Below are positions 57,889 through 64,000 of a stretch of DNA of 64,000 nucleotides, one piece after another. The DNA lies in contig CM077665.1 of the NCBI GenBank assembly GCA_039707655.1, positions 290,474,205 through 290,538,204 of the forward strand, written 5' to 3'. The number at the start of each line of letters is the position of its first letter. The first letter of the stretch is position 1. The stretch is from Elymus sibiricus. Lineage: Eukaryota; Streptophyta; Magnoliopsida; Poales; Poaceae. The notes under the pieces were generated by a model that saw only the letters and a list, made by a program, of their open reading frames with translations, ran no database searches and was not told the origin of the DNA. The position numbers and the translations under genes were made by a program.

Positions 57889-58733
57889 TGTCGACGCACT
57901 AAGAAACAGGGTCCTTAGTACCCGGACTTGTGCACAGGCGACCGCGGCCTCCAGGCCGGCACGACCTTGTCGGGCGAGGACCAACCTCAAAGAAACATTA
58001 AGTCAAGACCAAGACGACCGGCAAGCCTTCTTGCCGGGAGAGAAGACCCGACTGCGAGCGCCTTCCCGCCAAGACCTCTACCCGTCAAGACGTCGCCTCA
58101 AGTCACTGGGTTGATTGTCTACATCAGTTAGGTGTCGAGCGCGCAGACGGTTAGGTGGAGCTGGTCAGAGCATGTGTCGACTAGGCAAATTTACAGTTGC
58201 TTTAATGACACCCATCCTATGACTCGGCAAAGGAATAGGAGGTAGCTGGGCGAACGGCACAGAAGGAGAGGCAATTCTTGATGGGAGACGTCGCCAGCGC
58301 GCCACCTCACGGCGCATTAAATGCGCCATTCCTAGTCAATCAGAGTTAGGTGTTTTCCACTATAGCAATTGCCAGTGATTTTGGCAGGCAGGATGTACTT
58401 TGTTTATTCCGTGAAAAGACCACTTTAGCCACTGTGGTAGCCCCTTGGATTATAAAAGGATGTCCATGGCTACCTTTAGAAATTCGACACCCCGTTCATT
58501 CTGCACGCATAGCGACGCCCCACTGAGCATTCCTTGCCGGGTTGCGACGCTCGTGTACTGTGAACAAGCATTTAATCCACCAGACACAGGATGTAGGGTT
58601 TTCGCTCCAGCGGCCCGAACCTGTCTAAACCCCTGTGTGTGCATGGTCCAGTGATGTTCTTTGCGCTAGAGGATCTCCCTAGACAAACCACGAAAGGGTC
58701 CTTGCCGGCCCCATAGATCGATGTACCCCGACA
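57889..58733 (+). repeat. H 5' LTR (845 bp)
   Basis: It starts TGTCGACGCACTAAG and ends ATGTACCCCGACA. TATA-like ATTATAAAAG is near 58449-58458. The primer-type sequence TGGAGCGCTAGGTAGG follows five bases on. The end CCCCGACA is shared with O, though the rest differs. Confidence 0.7.
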
Positions 58734-58819
58734 TCATTGGAGCGCTAGGTAGGGGGTTCTACCTTGTGTGAATCTTCACCGACTACTGCGCGTCATCATC
58801 AACAACTAACTTGACGCTC

Positions 58820-59449
58820 ATGCCTCCCAAGAAAGCCAAGGGCGCGGGGACGCCCACTCCGTCCGCGTCCAAGCTGCCCTCGCAAGTGGTCGCCAGCGAC
58901 GCCGACGCAAGCGGCCCCCGTGTTCACCGCGCCAGAGAATGCAGCCACAACACCATGCGGAGCTCCATGATCTGTGATCCGGACCCCGCCATCGTGGAGG
59001 CTCAGAACGTGCCTACAGCGACCGGGGCTGGCACCGCGGAAGCAGCGGCCACGGTGGCCGCGGCAGCGGCACCAACGGAACCTCCGCTGTGAAATTCAAA
59101 AGACAACCGTGACCAACATCCTCAGGGTGGCAACCCTGGGCGGCGTGCGGACAAGACCCCTGCGCATCCATCTCAAGACACACAGGGCCGAGCTCGACAG
59201 CGACCTCCTGGAGGGAACGAGCAGCACGCGATGGCGCTGGGAAATGCCCCTCCTGAAACTATTTGGAGTAAAGCGCCACCCTTGCCTCGCATCGCTCCAT
59301 GCCCAAGACTCCGGAGGAAGCTCTGGCACAGGCTCAGCTATTGCTAAACTTCCCGCCCATGCAAAAGAAGATGAAAGAGAGCAACTATCCAAAGTTTGCT
59401 GAACTTTGCGAACCACGACAAGCTGGAGGGGGCAGGCCCGTCATGCGCC
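58820..59449 (+). pseudogene. H gag N-terminal fragment
   Basis: ATG 58820 opens MPPKKAKGAGTPTPSASK, an Ala/Pro-rich leader typical of plant Gypsy gag N-termini. TGA at 59090 breaks it. The same frame then continues (NSKDNRDQHPQGG) to about 59290, where a frameshift leads to MPKTPEEALAQAQLLLNFPP. F interrupts it at 59450. No zinc knuckle is present in the visible part. Gag identity rests on position after the primer site and on general composition. Confidence 0.5.
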
Positions 59450-59941
59450 CGTCAAGCGACTCCGGGGCGGTCCCACTGAGGGAGTCCTGGTTTAAGGGGT
59501 CCTCGGGAGGCCGACCTATTTCCTATGGGCCGGACTGTATGGGCCGTTCGCCGGACACTGGATGAATCGAGCATGTTGTCTCCAGGATGGAAGCTTCAAG
59601 GATCGTGGCGTGTCCTCCAAGTTTAAAGTAGTGAATAGGCATGTTTATCCCTTCGACGTGTAACCGACCATGTGTAAACCCTAGGTACCCTCGGTGTCTA
59701 TATAAGCCGAAGGGTTTTAAGTTGTAGGCCAACAGAACTCATCTAGGGTTTTAGCTACTTGATCTCGAGGTAGATCAACTCTGTAATCCCCATACTATCA
59801 ATATAATCAGGCAGGACGTAGGGTATTACCTCCATAGGAGGGCCAGAACCTGGGTAAAACCTTGTCCCCTTCGTCTCCTGTTACCATCGTTCCTAGTCTC
59901 ACATTTCGGGACCCCCTACCCAAGATCCGCCGGTTTTGACA
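59450..59941 (+). repeat. F 5' LTR (about 492 bp)
   Basis: It ends GATCCGCCGGTTTTGACA. A TATA box (CTATATAAGCC, about 59697-59707) is followed by a leader with TAGGGTTTTAGC. The left boundary is set by the family-like start GTCAGCGACTCCGG as I recall it, so it is uncertain by a few bases. Confidence 0.7.
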
Positions 59942-59948
59942 CTGACAT

Positions 59949-59966
59949 TGGTGCTTTCATTGAGAG
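59949..59966 (+). other. Primer-binding site of F
   Basis: TGGTGCTTTCATTGAGAG lies seven bases after the LTR end, the spacing and form seen in one large group of Triticeae Gypsy elements. The tRNA is not identified by me. Confidence 0.7.
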
Positions 59967-60135
59967 TTCCGCTGTGATCACCAGAAGGAATCGGTGGCTC
60001 GCCTAGTCACAAGCCATGAGATCTGCACCCAGGAGACTTTCGCCCCAGGTCAGATCCTTGCAAGCAGTGACGTCTCGTCGCACGCTTGCCCGATCAGCCG
60101 TCTAGGCCAGATCAGAAACTCCCCCCCCCCCCGAT

Positions 60136-61500
60136 CAAAGAATCAGGTTCGGAACCTTAGAGTTCGTAGCTGATTCACGGGGAGAACTCGTCTTGGAGGA
60201 ATCCTTGACTCCTATGGAGGAGCCCGCAGATCCCGGCGCCTCGACGCCGAAGACATCGGACTCCACCTCCTCCGGACTACCCGGTCCGGTCGTTGTGACC
60301 GGACCCACCATGGTAGAACAGAATCCGGGACCGCTTTCACGCGACTCCGGAACTGCGACGCCACATACCGACCCCACTCGCCTTAGCAACACGCATCCTA
60401 CCATCGCCTCGTTTCTCAATGAGTTATTTGACCGGATGAAGACCATGCGTGTGGCCGATGACAAGACCCCGGTCTATGACCGGCTTGGGCTTAAACCCGA
60501 CAGCAGGGAAATCCGCATCCCCACGGTCACCCACCTCGTCGCCACCGTTGAGTGTCCGGCCGGGGGCTCGTCCCCCCAGCGGCCGGAATTAAAAACGGTT
60601 TATACCCCAGTCTCCGATCACCGAGACCCCGCCTGCAACCCAGGCTCAGGAGTTTGCTCCGGAGATAGACCGGGATTGATCCCTGATCTCTCACACAATT
60701 CGGAGTCTGTGACTCCGAACTCCCACAGTGGCGTGGAATCAATTTTTTTCCCACCCACCTCCCAAGCCGATCACTCAAGCATCGCGGCAGACCCCCAGTC
60801 CTCGGACTCACGGGACATTAAACAGTCACCAGGAGAGTCGGTTCATCATTACTGGGACAGACTCTTCCTCGCCAAAAAACAAAGTACAGGGCTTCAGTGA
60901 TCAGGAGATAATGGCAACCTTCATGCGAAATTGCCATGACAAAGGAATCCTCAACGCCTTGGTGCGACGGCACATTCACGACTTCGCCGAGCTGACAGTT
61001 TTGGTACAGAAGTATTGTGCCATGGAAAGCGCTTGGCAAGCCGATCGGCTGTTCTCGGAACCAACCTTTACCGAATACCCTAGAGGAGATCGGCAAAAAA
61101 GGATACCTCCGAAGCGGCCGATCAAACTTGAGCCCGCTAAAAAGAGAAACAGGCCCCTTCCAGGGGAGAGTACGGTCCTAGATGGACTGCTGGATAAACC
61201 TTGCCCTATACACTCGGTATTGCTGAACACAACCCCGACTCATAGCCTTAGAGCTTGCTGGGTCGTCAGGCAGATTGCGAAAAGCGGTGAATCCATTCTT
61301 GAGGCGTCACCACCAAACTGGCACTTTACAGGGCCATCAGAATATAACGCCGAAGTCCTGACGATCTATGAAACGTTCCCTTCAAGGAACAGGAGGAAAA
61401 GAGCTCTTAAAGAACTCGAACAAGTATACCATGTGGCAGCAACGAGCGCTTGGGCAGACATACCCATTACCTTCAGAGATGCTGACCGACCAGCCATTCT
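60136..61500 (+). pseudogene. F gag, frameshifted
   Basis: The frame FGTLEFVADSRGELVLEES is open before the first ATG (60214), so gag begins further upstream, where a run of 12 C (60121-60132) has probably shifted it. Gag reads through SFLNELFDRMKTM and ESVHHYWDRLFLAKK. A six-A run (60874-60879) then shifts frame, and the retropepsin-linked frame continues FSDQEIMATFMRNCHDKG, a normal gag core. Pro- and Lys-rich tails follow (KRPIKLEPAKKRNRP). A cysteine-poor tail without a clear CCHC knuckle is notable. Gag packages the element RNA; this copy would stop early. Confidence 0.65.
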
Positions 61501-64000
61501 TCCTGGTCATTCACTGGCCACGCTAGTCCTAAACCCCATCATTGATGGCTTCAGATTACATAAGGTGCTAATGGACGGCGGCAGCGGCTTAAACCTAATC
61601 TACGAAGATACTCTGGAAAAAATGCAGTTCGACCGATCTCGCATCGAACATAGCAACACAACTTTCCGGGGAATAATCTCGGGAAAGGAGGCGTGTTGTT
61701 CAGGACGTATCACCCTGCACGTAGTGTTCGGCACGCCCGAAAACTACCGCTCCGAGGAACTCCTCTTCCATATCGTGCCCTTCCGCAGCGGCTACCACGC
61801 CTTGTTGGGACGTGACGCCTTCACAAAATTCCAGGCTATACCACATTACGGGTATATGAAACTTAAGATGCCAGGACCAAACGGAGTGATCACAACCAAT
61901 AGTGATCTGAATATAGCCCTACGGGCCGAAAATAAAACAGCAGCGCTTGCCCTCGATGCTCTAGCTGAAACCTTTGCTGCAGAAGAGCTAACCGCATTTC
62001 GGTCAACAGTAGACAGGGACGATATGATCCTCAGTAAAAGGCCCAAACCCACGTCCTTCAAACCAGGAAAGGAAGTCGTCAAATTTCAGGTACACCCGAC
62101 GAACCCCAACAAGACAGCGTCCATCGGAGCCCAGCTCGATCCCATAGTGGACGAAGCGCTGCGAACATTCTTACAAGAAAATTGGGACATCTTCGCCTGG
62201 CACCCCTCTGATATGCCCGGAATCCCATGACGGCTAGCCGAACATAGCCTAAACATCATCAAAGGCTTTAAGCCCGTCAAACAAACCTTGCGCCGTTTTT
62301 CAGAACCCAAACGACAGGCTATGGGTGAAGAATTGGCTAAATTGCTAGAGGCCGGATTCATTCGGGAGATCAAACACCCCGAATGGTTGGCAAACCTGGT
62401 TATGGTACCAAAGAAAGATAAATCCTGGCGGCTATGTGTCGACTTCAAAGACCTCAACAAGGCCTGTCCTAAGAACCCTTTCCCCCTACCACGCATAGAC
62501 CAGATTATTGATGCCACAGCCGGACACGACTCGTTGTGTTTCCTCGACGCTTATTCCGGATATCATCAGATTAAAATGAAGGAATTTGATCAAGCGGCAA
62601 CAGCATTCATCACTCCTTATGGACCATTCTGCTTCAACACCATGCCCTTCGGGCTAAAAAACGCTGGGGCTACGTACCAGCGCATGATCCAGACTTGTCT
62701 CGCAAAACAAGTCAGTAAAATAGTCGAAGCATATGTAGACGATGTGGTAATCAAAACCAAACACGTCAGCCATCAGATCGACGACCTAAGGCAAACCTTT
62801 GCGAGCCTATGCGAGTACGACATACGACTCAATCCGGGAAAATGCGTATTCGGAGTTCCCGCTGGTAAACTGCTCGGATTCATCGTCTCCCATAGAGGAA
62901 TAGAAGCGAATCCGGCTAAAATTCGCGCCCTATCAGAACTTGCAATTCCCACAGAGCTAAAGCACGTCCAGCGGTTGGCTGGATGCGAGGCGGCGCAAAG
63001 CCGCTTTATTTCCCGTCTCGGTGAAAAGGCTTTACCGCTCTATAAATTGCTGAAACGGACCAATAATTTCTAATGGACCGATGAAGCAAAAGCCGCGTTA
63101 GAAGAAATTAAGACACTCCTGGCAAGTAACCCCATACTCACAACACCAGGCGCGGGTGAGCCCATGTTATTATACATATCGGCCACCAACCAAGTTGTCA
63201 GCGCAGTGCTCGTCGTCGAACGGGAAGAGGAGGGGCACAAATTCCGGATACAGAAACCGGTCTATTATGTGTCAGAAGTACTAACGCAGTGCAAGTCAAG
63301 ATACCCGCACTACCAGAAGATAGCCTATACAGTATTTATGGCATCACGGAAACTCAGGCACTACTTTCAAGAGTGCTCGGTTACGGTGGCATCCGAAGTA
63401 CCCCTGAATGATATAATCAACAACAGGGACGCCACCGGCCGAATAGCTAAATGGGCTATTGAGCTCCTTCCTTTCAAAATCGCTTACAAGCCAAGACAAG
63501 CTATCAAGTCTCAAGTATTGGCAGATTTCCTCGCCGAATGGACAGAGGCCGAGCTCCCAAGGGAATATAGTACATACTCCCATTGGACAATGTACTTCGA
63601 TGGTTCTAAAACTTTGGCCGGACTGGGGGCAGGGGTTATCCTCACATCTCCCACAGGTGACAACGTTCGATACGTGTTGCAGATCATGTATGCCGATTCC
63701 AACAATGCAGCCGAATACGAAGCACTATTACATGGTCTCCGGATAGCAATATCAATGGGCATACGCCGGCTGGAGGTACGGGGGGACTCTAACTTGGCCA
63801 TCTCCCAAATCAACGGCGAATTCGACGCCAAAAACCCGAAGATGGCGGCTTACAGAAACGCTGTCCTCAAGATATCCGCACGGTTCGAGGGGCTGGAATT
63901 TCACCACGTCGCTAGAGACAACAACCAAGCCGCCGATATATTGGCTCGCCTGAGGGCTAAACGCGACCCCGTCCCAAAAAACACTTTCCTGGAACGGCTT
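61501..64000 (+). pseudogene. F pol: protease, reverse transcriptase, RNase H (continues past window)
   Basis: It shares the frame of the gag core. The protease has LMDGGSGLNLIYED (about 61568) and LLGRDAFTKF. After TGA (62228-62230) RT continues with LCVDFKDLNKACP, FLDAYSGYHQIKM, MPFGLKNAGATYQRM and an intact YVDD (62735-62746). TAA at 63071 breaks the link to RNase H, which then shows the type I region with YVSEVLTQCKSRYP and ASRKLRHYFQ, and the RVT_3-type domain MYFDGSKTLAGLGAG, NNAAEYEALLHGLRIA and VRGDSNLAI. The integrase is outside the window. Two stops and one frameshift in about 4 kb mean the copy is inactive, but motifs are well kept, so it is relatively young. Confidence 0.85.

Larger units (their letters stand above)
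57889..59449 (+). mobile_element. Element H: 5' LTR and gag start of a Gypsy element, split by F
   Basis: LTR 57889-58733, primer-type site from 58738, gag beginning at 58820. The element inserted into M (left flank CACAT). Its remainder lies beyond F, outside the window. Polarity is plus from the primer site position and TATA box. Confidence 0.7.
59450..64000 (+). mobile_element. Element F: Gypsy retrotransposon, 5' half (possibly Fatima-like)
   Basis: 5' LTR 59450-59941, primer site, gag, protease, RT and RNase H to the window edge. It inserted into the gag of H. The LTR start is mutated (CGTCAAGCGACTCC, expected TG). Left flank is GCGCC (59445-59449). The family name is recollection only. 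Confidence 0.8.

Overview
The window is a block of nested LTR retrotransposons from a large, repeat-rich grass genome. The very long solo-like and paired LTRs, the mixture of Gypsy and Copia types, and several LTR signatures resemble what is known from the wheat/barley/rye tribe (Triticeae). The species cannot be fixed from sequence alone. I find no intact cellular gene. Almost every base can be placed in one of nine elements, called here O, G, S1, C1, S2, C2, I (left 52.7 kb) and M, H, F (right 11.3 kb).

Layout, left block: O (1-52673, minus polarity, left LTR cut by the window edge) is a Gypsy-type element whose only coding content is a gene running opposite to it. Inside O lies G (8975-40304, plus polarity), a Gypsy element that kept gag/pol scraps, an antisense gene and its 3' LTR, but lost its 5' end. 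G was bombarded by S1 (1084-8974, a 5'-truncated element with a 5.4 kb LTR), C1 (9212-10725, a solo Copia LTR with duplication CCATT), S2 (11414-24527, complete, 5 kb LTRs, duplication ATACC) and C2 (26269-36446, a non-autonomous Copia-type element). A separate Gypsy element, I (44285-52574, minus, duplication GTAGC), sits inside O's 5' LTR. A deletion scar near 1083 explains the missing ends of O, G and S1 together.

Right block: a 179-base unassigned remnant, then M (52853-57888, 3' LTR plus 3' non-coding part, minus, possibly Sabrina-like), into which H (57889-59449, 5' LTR plus gag start) inserted, into which F (59450 to the window end, plus) inserted. F has recognisable gag, protease, reverse transcriptase and RNase H but carries a frameshift and stop codons.

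The unusual biology is in the accessory coding of these elements. Three Gypsy elements (O, G, I) carry genes in antisense between pol (or its place) and the 3' LTR. Two of these genes have an in-frame GT-AG intron, and the third, in I, looks like a plant B3 DNA-binding domain. G and I are collinear and share the same satellite-like repeats beside this slot, yet hold unrelated antisense genes. C2 lacks pol completely but carries an uninterrupted 708-codon ORF with its own TATA-type promoter. That promoter and C2's LTR promoter both carry clusters of the spaced palindrome CGGT-N3-ACCG.
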